NCBI RefSeq assembly: GCF_026625885.1
Contig: NZ_CP113068.1
Location: 4,092,001 to 4,156,000, forward strand
Direction of reading: 5' to 3'
From: Roseateles sp. SL47
GTDB lineage: Bacteria; Pseudomonadota; Gammaproteobacteria; Burkholderiales; Burkholderiaceae_C
Length of the DNA stretch: 64,000 bases
The notes beneath the pieces are model-generated. The model saw only the letters and a program-made list of their open reading frames with translations. It was not told the DNA's origin and searched no databases. This document shows, piece by piece, positions 18,880 to 28,176 of this stretch. A program made the position numbers and the translations under genes. Positions within the stretch are counted from its first letter, which is position 1, and every line of letters starts with the position of its first letter.

Positions 18880-19676
18880 GACTGGCCCACGCCGGTGAAA
18901 TCGTCAAACCACAACTGCGTGACGCTGGCCCGCAGCGTGGCGCCTGCCCCGTAATCGCAACAGCTACGGACCTGCAGCCGGTAGGTGCGCTCCGAGCCGG
19001 CTTTGGTCATCCAGCGCAGCTCCAGCTTGTCGCAGCGGCGGCCGAACCAGGCATGCTGCGTCCGGATGCGCTTGCGGCTCTGCAGCACGTGGTACCACCG
19101 CTGGGTTGGGTTGAAGGTGTTCATCGCAACGGCATGCAGCAGGGCAAACCGGGGCTGACGGCCCGGCGCGCTGCTGGCACCGGCCATCACCTCAAATGCG
19201 TGGCAGCCGTTCAGGTCTGCGGTGAGGTCCTGCCATTCCCCATTGGCCAGCAGGGGCAGGCTGTCGGGGCGGGGGAAAGTCCCGCGGCGGCCGGGGGAGG
19301 CGACGGTGCCCGCCACCTCCAGCGCCTCGGTCGGTTCGGCCACCCCAACGCCCACGCGCATCCGGCTGTCCAGCGACAGCACCGGTGCCGTTGAGGTGTT
19401 GCCATTGGCAGCGCTGGCCCGGAAGGCCAGTTGCTCGGTCCGGCCGTTGAAGCTCATCGACCACAGCGGTTGATCGCCGGTGCGTTCCCGGTAGAAGCTC
19501 AGCAGGGCGTCATGGCCTTGTGGCGTCGACACCTCCAGCCCGTTGGCCGGGCTCTTGCTGAAGCCCTCATCCACCATGTTGAGGTTGGACTCGATCAGAG
19601 CGGCGAAATGGTCGGCCGTGGGCAGTTGGCCCACACCGAAGAACTTGCGCAGCGTCTCGCGGTTCTGTTGACTCAT
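18876..19676 (-). CDS. Putative eCIS fibre or baseplate accessory protein
   Basis: A 266-residue protein beginning MSQQNRETLRKFFGVGQLPT and containing NMVDEGFSKSPANGLEVSTP. A MRVGVGVAEPTEALEVAGTV segment follows that resembles the shaft-to-chaperone region of phage tail fibres (the GVGTxxPxxxLxVxG pattern). The C-terminal half holds LRVSVTQLWFDD-like beta-rich sequence (here RASVTQLWFDDF). It is encoded between the two large baseplate proteins and overlaps both by four bases. A receptor-binding or fibre-base role is inferred from the fibre-like repeat; I cannot tell whether it is a complete fibre or a baseplate adaptor. Confidence 0.65.
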   Translation of the reverse strand: MSQQNRETLRKFFGVGQLPTADHFAALIESNLNMVDEGFSKSPANGLEVSTPQGHDALLSFYRERTGDQPLWSMSFNGRTEQLAFRASAANGNTSTAPVLSLDSRMRVGVGVAEPTEALEVAGTVASPGRRGTFPRPDSLPLLANGEWQDLTADLNGCHAFEVMAGASSAPGRQPRFALLHAVAMNTFNPTQRWYHVLQSRKRIRTQHAWFGRRCDKLELRWMTKAGSERTYRLQVRSCCDYGAGATLRASVTQLWFDDFTGVGQS

Positions 19677-22600
19677 GCGGTAGCTCCGCTGATGACGAAG
19701 GTGCTGCCGATCGCCAGTTTCGAAATGCCGGTGACCACCGGTGCCGAGTGGCTGAAGCCTTCGGTTTCGGTCAGCAGGTGCAGCGGCATGGGAACGGCCA
19801 GGCTCCACGGACGGCTGCGGGTCACATGGCGCCGGTCTTCATCCGTGCCCCGGGCGGTGTCGGCCAGTCGATAGCGGCCGTTGTCGTCCTGGCTCAGGCG
19901 CAGCAGGGAGAGCTGGGTGATGAAGGCCACACCGGGCAGGTGGCGCAGGCGGGCTTCCAGGTCTTCGGCCCGCACGTTCCAGTCGAAGCGCGCTTCGTAG
20001 CCACCATCGATCCAGGGAGACAGCATCTCCACCAGCGCCCGGTTCAGCTGCTGCAGCGTGCCGCCGGCATGGGCCCCCGGCTGCAGGCCCACCACGCCCC
20101 GCACCTGCAACTGCTCGTACATCGGGTTGCGCACTTCGATGCGGGCGAACGGCGACGCCAGGGCGCGCAGGGCCGTTTCCATGCGGCGCAACTGCATGGC
20201 GCTGAAGCGCGGCTGCTCGCAGGCCAGTTCGAATTGGTTGCGCGGCAGCGTGGGCACCGCCACCACCACCACACTGCCGGGGGGCACATCGGCGCCGTGC
20301 TCGCCCTGGTCGTTCACCACTTCATCGGCGGTGAGGCAGCGGGCCTTGTACACCTCAGGGAAGCGGTCCAGCAGCAAGCGTTCCAGATCCCAGCCAGAGC
20401 TGGCGCGATTTTTGTGTTGCAGACGTTCTCCAGCGCGGGTGTAGAGCGCCTGGATGTCCTCCGGTGCGCGCAGGCCCACCGAGCTGCCCACCTGGGTGAC
20501 GCTGGCCACACCACTCAAGGTGGTGAGGGCGCGCTGGATGCGTCCTGGTTCCAGCAGGGTGGGCGGGGCCGGGGCTGCTGCTTTGGCGCTGGCCGGCGGA
20601 GGCGCGGGTGCGCGCACGGCGCGCAGCGCCTGGCAGCGCACATCCCGCAGGCGCGCAAAGGTGTCGAAGCCGTCGTTGGCGCAGATGCGCAGCCAATACA
20701 GGCCGCCGGGCATCAGGCTCTGGTCGCTGCGCAGGTCTCGGGGCAGGTCCAGCGTGACGATGCCGGAGGTGAGGAAGCCGTCCGTCTCGTCGGACAGCAC
20801 GCTGTGCGGCGGCAGGGGCACCCAGGTGTCACCCTGCAGCGTGGCCCAGCGCGGGCGGCTGGTGGACTTCTGCTGGCCGGGGCGCACCGGCGACTCCTTC
20901 ATTTCAAACAGCAGCGTCAGCGCGCCGCCGGGGCTGGATGATTCCAGGCCAATCAGCAACTGACCGTCGCAGTCGAAGCGCGGCAGCAGCGTGTGTACGG
21001 CCAGCCCTTCGCTCCGGTGCAGCGAGGCCTTGCCAAACGGCCGCAGGTGAAGCAGGCGTTCGCCATCCACGCCTTCGGCAGGGCCATCGTCGCGGTCCAG
21101 GGCGATGATGGTGTCCGCCGCATAGTCCAGCGTGAGGCTCTCCAGCACCGGGGTGTAGGGCGGCAGCGGCACCGGCCGGGGGCGGCGGCGCATACGGGCA
21201 TTGGCCGACACCACTTCGGACAGGACCGTTGGATAGGCGGCATGGCCAAAGGCCGACGGTGGCCCCATCAGCTTGAGCTGGAACAGGCCGTTGCGCGGCA
21301 GCACCTGGGTGGCCCAGACGTCTTCACTGGCCCGCATCTGGTGGGTGAGCGTGGCGGCATCGGCGTCGATGTCCTGCTGGTCCAGCAGCCGTCCATCCTG
21401 TGTGGCGGCATTGAACAACGCCTGCTCGGGACGAGCGCCGCAAGGCACCCAGCGGCCGTCGCGCAGCAGCGCCAGCGAGGCGGTGAAGTCCTCGGTGCGC
21501 TGGTTCAGGCCATATCCGGCATAGTGGGCGGTGAACCCCCCCGGGGTTTGCGGCAGGCCCGACCATTGCAGGTGCAGGGCCAGTCGCGTCAGGTTCTTGC
21601 GTGCGGCTTCCTGTGAGCCGACCACCATGCTGGACGACACCATCGGCAGCGGGCCGAACGGCATGAAGGGCTTGTTGCCGTCCAGGCGACCAAGGCTGTT
21701 GCTCAGCAGCAGCTGGCGCACGCCTTGTACGTCGACCCGCACGGCCGCTTCCTTGAACGGCACGTCGCAAAGCAGGGAATACGCAAAGCAGCGGCCTTCA
21801 TGGCCCAGCTCCAGGCGCACCATGGGCAGGCGGGTGTCCCAGTCCGGTCCATGGAGGGCCGGGTCGCAGCCCACGATGGCGGGCGCTGCCTGGTTCAAGC
21901 GCAGCCGCAGCGTCAGTCCACCTGCAGGCGAGGGGGCTACATGCACCTCGCTGGGCTCCAGCCAGCCCTGGCTGGCGCTGAGCGACAAACGCAGGGACCG
22001 CTGGAACAGCCCGGTGAAAATCAGGTCGCGATTGGGTTCCGGCGTGAGGCCCCCCACGCCCGGCCAGAACAGGCTCAGTGGGTCGGCCGTGGAAGGGGTG
22101 CGGGTGGTGCCGGTGACGGCTTTCGCCACCGCCCAGATGCGCTCCCAGTCACTGGTGTGCAGGGGCGTGCGCGCCAGCGTGGCTTCGTCTGCCAACAACC
22201 AACGCACCAGCAGGTGACCCATGGTCTGCTGCAGCGCGGCGTCGCGTTGTGCCGACTGGCTGTCCGACGCCACCGGCATCTGGCCCACCGCGACCACATC
22301 GGCCACCAGATCTTTCAGGGACCGTGCGGTGAATTCGGTGTCGCGACGCACACGCAGTTCAATCTCCAGCACCCGTTCACCTTCGGCCAGGGCCAGGATC
22401 GGTGAGGCGATGGCCAGGCCGATGCGGGCGTCCGGCATGGCGGGATCTCCGCCGAACAGCCGCCACTCCATCCCCTGGCCGAAGCTCAGTTCGCCGGACC
22501 TGGCGCGGGTCACGAAGCCGAACTGGGTTTCGGGGGAGATCTGGGTGTCCCGCTCCAGGAAGAGGCTGCAGACCTTGGCGACGCGCGTGTCGGTCACGCC

Positions 22601-23557
22601 GAGCGGCTGCTGATTCTGGAAACGTACCGGCCGGCCCGCCGCATCCTTGCCCGCGTCAAACAGCGTGCCGCTGCCCACCTGCACATCACCCACCGCCCGG
22701 GGATCCCGTTGGCAGGCCAGCAGCACGGAATCGTCCTGCGGGCCCCGTGGCAAAAAGCCCAGCACCTGACGGTAATAGAAGTCTGCATGGCGCGCCGGGA
22801 AGCGGTTCACCAGCACTTGAACCTTCTCCACCACCTTCATGAAGGCAATCAACAAGGCCACAGCCGGTTCATGCTGGCCGGAGCCCCAGGAGCTGGGCAG
22901 CAGTTCCAGCGCCTTGGCCTGCAGGCTTTCAATCGCGCCATGGAAGGCCACATGGCGGCGGCGCAACTGGTCCCGCTCGTAGCGGCCCAGATGGCCAGAC
23001 GTGCTGCGCGCCGAAGGAGCGCCGTGCTGATCGGCCAGCAAGGCCAGGGCTTCCGGCGTGGGCTGCCACAGCGCGCTCAGCGCGGGCACCACCGGCCCTT
23101 GCTGCCAGCGGCGCTGTGCATAACGCTCGCGCACCCATTGCAGATCACCGGCCAGTTGCTGCCGCACCAGTTGGCGCAGCCGGTCCTGCAGCGCCTGGGC
23201 CGCAAAGTCCGGCGTGTCGTGCTGAAGCCCTGCATACCAGCCATCGAGCAATTCGGCCAGACGACCCAGCCCGTGGGCCAGGGCGTCGGGTGGTGCGCTG
23301 TCCAGTTGCTGGCTCAGGCGGCGCTCCAGACCTTGCAGGTCAAAGGCGGCGATGCGGGCCAGCACCAGCGTGGTGTCCCGCTCCAGCAGCTCACGCCAGT
23401 GGCCGGCATCGTGATGGTTCGGGTCCACATAGCGCAGCTTCTCGGCCAACAGCTCCACCATCACCACGCGGTCTTCAAACCGGAGCGGGTCCACCTGGAA
23501 GTAACCGTCGTACAGCGCTTCCGGAAAGCGCTCATGCTGGGCAGTGCCGGCGCTCAT
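19673..23557 (-). CDS. eCIS baseplate J-like protein (Afp11-like)
   Basis: A 1294-residue protein, the largest of the operon. It matches the Afp11/Pvc11 class of baseplate wedge proteins in size and in its place directly after gp25. The C-terminus carries baseplate J-like features (NPMYEQLQVRGVVGLQPGA and an LPGVAFITQLSLLRL segment). The N-terminal 250 residues are strongly helical. It overlaps gp25 upstream and the fibre-like gene downstream, each by four bases. It would form the wedge together with the 955-residue protein and gp25. Assignment rests on context plus the C-terminal motif; I cannot align the middle. Confidence 0.85.
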   Translation of the reverse strand: MSAGTAQHERFPEALYDGYFQVDPLRFEDRVVMVELLAEKLRYVDPNHHDAGHWRELLERDTTLVLARIAAFDLQGLERRLSQQLDSAPPDALAHGLGRLAELLDGWYAGLQHDTPDFAAQALQDRLRQLVRQQLAGDLQWVRERYAQRRWQQGPVVPALSALWQPTPEALALLADQHGAPSARSTSGHLGRYERDQLRRRHVAFHGAIESLQAKALELLPSSWGSGQHEPAVALLIAFMKVVEKVQVLVNRFPARHADFYYRQVLGFLPRGPQDDSVLLACQRDPRAVGDVQVGSGTLFDAGKDAAGRPVRFQNQQPLGVTDTRVAKVCSLFLERDTQISPETQFGFVTRARSGELSFGQGMEWRLFGGDPAMPDARIGLAIASPILALAEGERVLEIELRVRRDTEFTARSLKDLVADVVAVGQMPVASDSQSAQRDAALQQTMGHLLVRWLLADEATLARTPLHTSDWERIWAVAKAVTGTTRTPSTADPLSLFWPGVGGLTPEPNRDLIFTGLFQRSLRLSLSASQGWLEPSEVHVAPSPAGGLTLRLRLNQAAPAIVGCDPALHGPDWDTRLPMVRLELGHEGRCFAYSLLCDVPFKEAAVRVDVQGVRQLLLSNSLGRLDGNKPFMPFGPLPMVSSSMVVGSQEAARKNLTRLALHLQWSGLPQTPGGFTAHYAGYGLNQRTEDFTASLALLRDGRWVPCGARPEQALFNAATQDGRLLDQQDIDADAATLTHQMRASEDVWATQVLPRNGLFQLKLMGPPSAFGHAAYPTVLSEVVSANARMRRRPRPVPLPPYTPVLESLTLDYAADTIIALDRDDGPAEGVDGERLLHLRPFGKASLHRSEGLAVHTLLPRFDCDGQLLIGLESSSPGGALTLLFEMKESPVRPGQQKSTSRPRWATLQGDTWVPLPPHSVLSDETDGFLTSGIVTLDLPRDLRSDQSLMPGGLYWLRICANDGFDTFARLRDVRCQALRAVRAPAPPPASAKAAAPAPPTLLEPGRIQRALTTLSGVASVTQVGSSVGLRAPEDIQALYTRAGERLQHKNRASSGWDLERLLLDRFPEVYKARCLTADEVVNDQGEHGADVPPGSVVVVAVPTLPRNQFELACEQPRFSAMQLRRMETALRALASPFARIEVRNPMYEQLQVRGVVGLQPGAHAGGTLQQLNRALVEMLSPWIDGGYEARFDWNVRAEDLEARLRHLPGVAFITQLSLLRLSQDDNGRYRLADTARGTDEDRRHVTRSRPWSLAVPMPLHLLTETEGFSHSAPVVTGISKLAIGSTFVISGATA

Positions 23558-24003
23558 GCGTCCCCCTCCGGGTCGAGGGTGATGGCCGCTGCCGGCGTGA
23601 GCCCGCCCCCATTCACGTACAACGGGAAGACCAGGTTGTCCCGGGTGTTGCTGCTGCGCAGCGAGTAATCCAGGCGAATGCGCAGCACGCCTTGCGGCAG
23701 GTCGCTGGTGTCGAACTGCACCGCTTCCAGCCCCACACGCGGCTCAAACAGCAGGACCGATCGCTCGATCATGCTGCGGATCTCGGTCAGCAGGCTGCTG
23801 GTGACCTGCTCGAACACCAGGCGGCGCAGGCCACAACCGTAGGTGGGATGCATCACCCGTTCACCGGGATGGGTCAGCATCAGGATGCGCAGGCTTTCGC
23901 GCACATCCTGGGCGGCCGAGACCAGGCCCGCCGCACGGCTGCGGATGTCGAAGGTGGGCGGGAAGGCCCAGCCGGTGCCGAGAAATCCGGGGTCGCTGCT
24001 CAT
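23554..24003 (-). CDS. gp25-like baseplate wedge protein (Afp9-like)
   Basis: A 149-residue GPW/gp25 family protein. It has GTGWAFPPTFD at the N-terminus, then VRESLRILMLTHPGERVMHP and YGCGLRRLVFE. These match the conserved gp25 core, in which R/E residues contact the sheath initiator. The gene lies between PAAR and the baseplate J-like gene, as in other eCIS operons, and its stop overlaps the start of the latter by four bases. Confidence 0.95.
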   Translation of the reverse strand: MSSDPGFLGTGWAFPPTFDIRSRAAGLVSAAQDVRESLRILMLTHPGERVMHPTYGCGLRRLVFEQVTSSLLTEIRSMIERSVLLFEPRVGLEAVQFDTSDLPQGVLRIRLDYSLRSSNTRDNLVFPLYVNGGGLTPAAAITLDPEGDA

Positions 24004-24023
24004 GGAAAGTCCTCGAAAGATCC

Positions 24024-24323
24024 TCAGCCGCCGATGAGCACGGTGGGCAGACCGAGGCTGATGGTGCCGCCGTGGGCGGTGCTGTCGCCCATGCGGCCGG
24101 CCGGGCGCGAGCCGATGAGCACGGTGCTGGAGCCCATCACCAGCGTGTCCGGCGGGCCCACGCAGGTGAGGCTGTCGCCCACCACGGTGGCGGGCAGGTT
24201 GCCGATCAGCACGGTGGCCACACCCGGCCCGATGACCGGGCCGCCGACATGCGGCACGGGGGGCAGGCCGGGTGTGACCATGGGGCACACATGCAGGTCG
24301 GTGATGCGGGCGGCGGGAGGCAT
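24024..24323 (-). CDS. PAAR-domain spike tip protein (Afp10-like)
   Basis: This 99-residue protein is a minimal PAAR domain: MPPAARITDLHVCPM at the start, then repeated V-G-D/G-P segments such as VIGPGVATVLIGNLPATVVG, with conserved His and Cys residues that usually coordinate zinc. PAAR proteins cap the VgrG-like spike and puncture the target membrane. There is no C-terminal extension, so no toxin is fused to the tip. It lies 18 bases after the spike gene and 20 before gp25. Confidence 0.95.
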   Translation of the reverse strand: MPPAARITDLHVCPMVTPGLPPVPHVGGPVIGPGVATVLIGNLPATVVGDSLTCVGPPDTLVMGSSTVLIGSRPAGRMGDSTAHGGTISLGLPTVLIGG

Positions 24324-24341
24324 GGGGAGGGTCCTGACCGT

Positions 24342-26132
24342 TCAATTGATCATCACCAGGCCGCCCTTGACGACGGTCTGGCCGGAAGCGGAAAGCTCCG
24401 CGCTGGCATTGCCCTTGGCGGTGAAGCCGATCTGCGCTTCACACTGGACGTTCATGCCGGACTGCTGCACATCGGCCTGCGACTGGATCTTCACCGGGCC
24501 GGTGGCATCCAACTGGATGGAGCCGGTGGCCTTCAGCACGATGTCCTTGGGGCTGTTGAGTTCGATGCCGGAGGTGGTGAGCGCCACCTTGTTCTGGTTC
24601 TGGTCCAGCAGGGTGATGGACTTGTCCTTGTCACTCAGCACCATCTGGTTCTTGCCCGGGGTGGTGATGGTGATCACCTTGTCCGCATCGTTGATCTCGA
24701 TGCGTGCCAGGCAGCGGGTCACCCAGGCCTTGGTGTCGTTCTTGGCTTCCAGCGTGTAGGGCGGGGTGCGGCTGCTGCTGTAGAGGCTGCCCAGCACCAC
24801 CGGATGGCTGGGGTCGCCGGCGAAGTAGCCGAGCACCACCTCGTCGCCCACCTCGGGCAGGAAGAAGGCACCAAAGCCGTTGCTGGCGTGGAACTGCATC
24901 AACCGGGCCCACACACCTTCCTGCTCGGCCTGCAGCACCGGCACCTTCACCTGCACGCGATGCTCACCTGCGGGGTCGGCGTCGAGTTTGGTAACCACAC
25001 CCACCTGCAGGCCATGCACCGCCGGCAGCAATCCGGCGGCGGGCGGCGCCACCACATCGGTCCGTTCGGTGAACCAGTCCGGCGCCAGGCCGAATTCCAC
25101 GTCGGTCAGCCAGTTGCCATCGGAGATGTCATGGCGCACGCCGGTGACCAGCACCGGCCCGCTGAAGCGGCTGCCTACGCCCACCAGCTCAATCAGCCCG
25201 CCCACCTCTGCCAGCGCATGGCCCTGGAATCGAACCCGACCCCGCAGGCGCGCCAGGCCGGACTTGAGCTGCTGCGCTTCGGCCCAGCGGGTAAGGCCGG
25301 CTTGCACTTGCGGGGCACCGGCCTGCAGCCGCAGCAGGTCGAGGCCGACCACTTCCGCCAGGCTGCTGCTGTCCAGGTTGCCTTGGGCCGGCAGCCCGGC
25401 GGGGTCGGCTGCGGTGCCCTCGACGATGTTCTGTGCCTTGATGTCCCAGGCAAAGGCCTGCGCGCTGCTGTATTGGTGACGGGCATCCAGATCTCCATCA
25501 AATTCCATCAGATCCTTGCCGTAGGTCACCGTGAGCGCCGGTGAGCCGCTGGCCTTGGGGCGCTGGATGGTGAGCGCACCATCTTTCACCGCCACCAGCC
25601 AGCCGTTGGCATCGGCGCGGGACAGCAGAAAGTCCCAGTCGCTGCAGTAATGCTGCGCCAGTTCGGTGTAGACCACCGTGGCGCTGTCGACGGTGGCGGT
25701 CAGGCCATGGCGTTCGACCAAGGCGCTCAAAATGTCGGCATCGTTCTTGTCGATGTAGTTGGCATTGCGCCGCCCCACCGTCATCTTCACCGCCACGTCG
25801 CTGCATTCCACCGTCAACCGTGCGTCGTTGCTGCCCGCCACATGCACGCGCTGGCGCATCACCACCCCTTCGAACAGGGTTTCGGTGCCGTCCAGGTAGC
25901 CGGCCGCAATCGAGACCTTGGCACCGGGTTTCAGGTCGTCGCTGTCGCTGATCGGGAATTCCTGACGAGGCATGTCGCCGTCGGTGAACTCCAGGCGGGC
26001 GGTGGGAATTCGGTTGACCGCGCGCTGGATCTGCACGGACACCAGCGACACCGCAGCGGCCAGTTCCTGCCCATCGACCTTGACGACGACCTTGACGGCG
26101 CCGACATCGTTTTCAGCCGGAGAGACGGCCAT
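24342..26132 (-). CDS. VgrG-like spike protein (Afp8-like)
   Basis: A 596-residue spike combining gp27-like N-terminal hub domains (KVVVKVDGQELAAAVSLVSV), a gp5-like OB fold (MQFHASNGFGAFFLPEVGDE, then VVLGYFAGDPSHPVVLGSLY) and a C-terminal beta-helix of alternating short strands (QMVLSDKDKSITLLDQNQNK). It should form the trimeric central spike beneath the tube. No enzymatic extension is present after the beta-helix. It is four bases downstream of the LysM gene and directly followed by the PAAR gene, the usual eCIS order. Confidence 0.95.
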   Translation of the reverse strand: MAVSPAENDVGAVKVVVKVDGQELAAAVSLVSVQIQRAVNRIPTARLEFTDGDMPRQEFPISDSDDLKPGAKVSIAAGYLDGTETLFEGVVMRQRVHVAGSNDARLTVECSDVAVKMTVGRRNANYIDKNDADILSALVERHGLTATVDSATVVYTELAQHYCSDWDFLLSRADANGWLVAVKDGALTIQRPKASGSPALTVTYGKDLMEFDGDLDARHQYSSAQAFAWDIKAQNIVEGTAADPAGLPAQGNLDSSSLAEVVGLDLLRLQAGAPQVQAGLTRWAEAQQLKSGLARLRGRVRFQGHALAEVGGLIELVGVGSRFSGPVLVTGVRHDISDGNWLTDVEFGLAPDWFTERTDVVAPPAAGLLPAVHGLQVGVVTKLDADPAGEHRVQVKVPVLQAEQEGVWARLMQFHASNGFGAFFLPEVGDEVVLGYFAGDPSHPVVLGSLYSSSRTPPYTLEAKNDTKAWVTRCLARIEINDADKVITITTPGKNQMVLSDKDKSITLLDQNQNKVALTTSGIELNSPKDIVLKATGSIQLDATGPVKIQSQADVQQSGMNVQCEAQIGFTAKGNASAELSASGQTVVKGGLVMIN

Positions 26133-26135
26133 GGG

Positions 26136-26939
26136 TCACCTGCCTGCCGCAGCGGTGGCCGACGGACGGACCGGCGGCAAGGGGGGCGCAGCGGGAATGA
26201 AGCCCTCGTTGGGATTCTTCGGCGCCATCGGCGGAAACACCAGCGTCTGCCCGGGCTGCAGGGAGCGCAGATCCGTCAGGCCATTGGCCTTGGCCACCAT
26301 CAGCTGCGTGTCGTAGCTGCAGTCGTTGTACACCTCCTGGCACAGGGCCGAGACGGTGTCGCCATCTTCGGCGGTGGCGGTGCGGGTCATGCTGGCGGTG
26401 GAGGCGCGGTTGTTCTCCAGCGTGCGCTCGGCGCGGCTGGAAGCACCCACGAAGCTCAGGTCCACCTTGGCCCGCAGCGGGTCGCCGTTGGGCTTGAAGA
26501 GGCTGTACGTCGTCGACATGCTCTTGAGCCGGCCGAAGAAGATCAGCGCTCCCCAGAGCAGGCGCACGTAGGGCGGTTCGCCCGAGGTGCTGACATAGTC
26601 GTACACCACCTTGCTCAACAGGCTGATCTGATCCTTCACATTCGCCGGCTGGTCCGGAACACCTTCGACCACACCGGTGTCATCCAGAACGATGGAAAAG
26701 CTCACCTCTTCCGGGTCCGTCGCCGAGAACTTCGCCTCGGTCTTGGAGGCGCCCATGTCCTTGGTGGTGTTGTAGCCGATGCTGTAGTTGTGCTTGAAGT
26801 CGGACGGGTTGATCTGCGTCTCGAACTTGACCTTGTCTTCGATCTCGATCGCACCGCCCTTGTTCACCTTGTAGCGGGTGAGCAGCAAGCGCTTGTGCTG
26901 GCCTTCGTCGTTGGTGCCGTCCTGCGGGGAAGTGCTCAT
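26136..26939 (-). CDS. LysM-domain hub/tube adaptor (Afp7-like)
   Basis: A 267-residue protein with a C-terminal LysM-like module (DGDTVSALCQEVYNDCSYDT, then LMVAKANGLTDLRSLQPGQT, ending LVFPP), as found in Afp7/gp53-type proteins. These connect the spike hub with the tube. The N-terminal part has YKVNKGGAIEIEDKVKFETQ, typical of these adaptors. ATG 26939 is chosen because the sequence upstream belongs to the preceding small gene. It starts one base before that gene ends and is four bases from the spike gene. Confidence 0.9.
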   Translation of the reverse strand: MSTSPQDGTNDEGQHKRLLLTRYKVNKGGAIEIEDKVKFETQINPSDFKHNYSIGYNTTKDMGASKTEAKFSATDPEEVSFSIVLDDTGVVEGVPDQPANVKDQISLLSKVVYDYVSTSGEPPYVRLLWGALIFFGRLKSMSTTYSLFKPNGDPLRAKVDLSFVGASSRAERTLENNRASTASMTRTATAEDGDTVSALCQEVYNDCSYDTQLMVAKANGLTDLRSLQPGQTLVFPPMAPKNPNEGFIPAAPPLPPVRPSATAAAGR

Positions 26940-26940
26940 C

Positions 26941-27117
26941 TCAGCGCTCCCCATGGGTCCGCAAACGGTCGGCCAGCCAGGTCTTGCATTCCGCCAGCAG
27001 CTGCTCACGCAGGCGCTGCAGCTCGCGGGCGGGCAGGGCCTGGCGGCCGGCGGCTTCCGGCGGCGGGGCCGGTTGCACCTGGGTGCGGATCAGCAGTTGG
27101 CGGATTTCAATGCTCAT
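26941..27117 (-). CDS. Small DUF5908-type eCIS protein (Afp6-like)
   Basis: A 58-residue protein starting MSIEIRQLLIRTQV, the N-terminal pattern of DUF5908 proteins (M-x-[LI]-E-I-R-E/Q-L-x-I), followed by a Pro-rich stretch and a helix with one Cys. In the Afp cluster the corresponding gene, afp6, lies between the second tube gene and the LysM gene, exactly as here. Its molecular role is not known to me. ATG 27117 is preferred to an in-frame start three codons earlier. Confidence 0.8.
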   Translation of the reverse strand: MSIEIRQLLIRTQVQPAPPPEAAGRQALPARELQRLREQLLAECKTWLADRLRTHGER

Positions 27118-27135
27118 GATGGCCACACGGCGTGT

Positions 27136-27642
27136 TCATTTGTCGCGTTTGCTGCTGGCATACACCAGCTCGATGCGTTCCATGGCCAGCTCGTTGCGCT
27201 GGCTGTTGAAGGCGTCCACGTCCCACTTCACCGGATAGGCACGTGTCAGCAGCCACTGCCGCACGATCTGACCCTCTCGGGCCATCAGCGCCACGCGCAG
27301 ATCCAGCGGTTCAATCCTCTGGCTCAGGCCGCCTTCCAGCGTTGCCTTGCACCATTTCACCCAGATGGACGCCAGATCGGCCATGCCGCGCTTGAGCACC
27401 AGCCGCGGATGCTTGACCGGTTTGGGCAGGAAGTGAACGTAGTCATTGCGCCCCCCCTCCGCCACGGCCTCCGTCTCCATTTCCGAGCTGAGCCCCGACG
27501 CTTCCTGGAAAGCGGCCTCGGCGTGCCGCACCTGCATGGAAGCGAAGGTCACTGCGAAATGGAAAGCGGTTGGCAGGTTCAGGGTGCTGGCCTGCTGATT
27601 CGCCTGGCCAGGCCCTTGCCCGGGCGGAGGGGGGACGGACAT
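27136..27642 (-). CDS. eCIS tube protein, second copy (Afp5-like)
   Basis: A 168-residue member of the gp19/Hcp-like tail tube family. It has FHFAVTFASMQVRHAEAAFQ and EASGLSSEMETE at the N-terminus, then KPVKHPRLVLKRGMADLASI, and it ends with a conserved YPVKWDVDAFNSQRNELAME stretch. Compared with the main tube protein it has an N-terminal Pro/Gln extension, and it probably forms the first ring next to the hub. Its ATG shares a base with the stop codon of the main tube gene (TGATG). Confidence 0.92.
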   Translation of the reverse strand: MSVPPPPGQGPGQANQQASTLNLPTAFHFAVTFASMQVRHAEAAFQEASGLSSEMETEAVAEGGRNDYVHFLPKPVKHPRLVLKRGMADLASIWVKWCKATLEGGLSQRIEPLDLRVALMAREGQIVRQWLLTRAYPVKWDVDAFNSQRNELAMERIELVYASSKRDK

Positions 27643-28100
27643 CAGGCCACCTCGCAGGTCAGTCCTTCATGGACGATCACGATGGTCTCGATGGCCACTT
27701 CATTACCCTGAGCCTTCAGGTCGGTGCCGGTGATCTTGGTCGGCCAGGCATTGGTCAGCGTCCAGGTCACGGCAGCATTGCCGCCTTCGTCCTGCAAGGT
27801 GATCACCACCGGCTTGCGCTTGATGGTGTTCATCTTGATTTCCTTGAACCAGTCCCAGAAGGCCTTGTCGCCCTTGAACATGCCCTTCTTCATGGTCACG
27901 TCGCTGAACTTCTTCAGGCCCGGCATCTTGAGCACCGAAAATTCCTTGCTGTTGCCAGCGCGGTACTCAATGGGCTGGGCTTCGATGTCCAGGCCGGAGA
28001 CTTCCTGGAAGGACATTTCCTGGCTGTCCCACTGGACCTTGAAGCTGAATTTCGGCAGAGGCCAGGTGCTGGTCGATTGGGTAGATCCGTCATCAGACAT
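27642..28100 (-). CDS. eCIS major tube protein (Afp1-like)
   Basis: A 152-residue gp19/Hcp-like protein. Its core includes FSFKVQWDSQEMSFQEVSGL, then LKMPGLKKFSDVTMKKGMFK and AWPTKITGTDLKAQGNEVAI, the usual signature of the inner-tube subunit. It would polymerise into the hexameric inner tube through which cargo travels. It lies between the sheath and the second tube gene and is coupled to the latter. Confidence 0.95.
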   Translation of the reverse strand: MSDDGSTQSTSTWPLPKFSFKVQWDSQEMSFQEVSGLDIEAQPIEYRAGNSKEFSVLKMPGLKKFSDVTMKKGMFKGDKAFWDWFKEIKMNTIKRKPVVITLQDEGGNAAVTWTLTNAWPTKITGTDLKAQGNEVAIETIVIVHEGLTCEVA

Positions 28101-28176
28101 GACGTTCCTCCTTGGCGGTTGGTGATATCAACAATGGGAGATGGGAGCGGGTCGCCCGGTGTGGGCGAGCCCGGCA

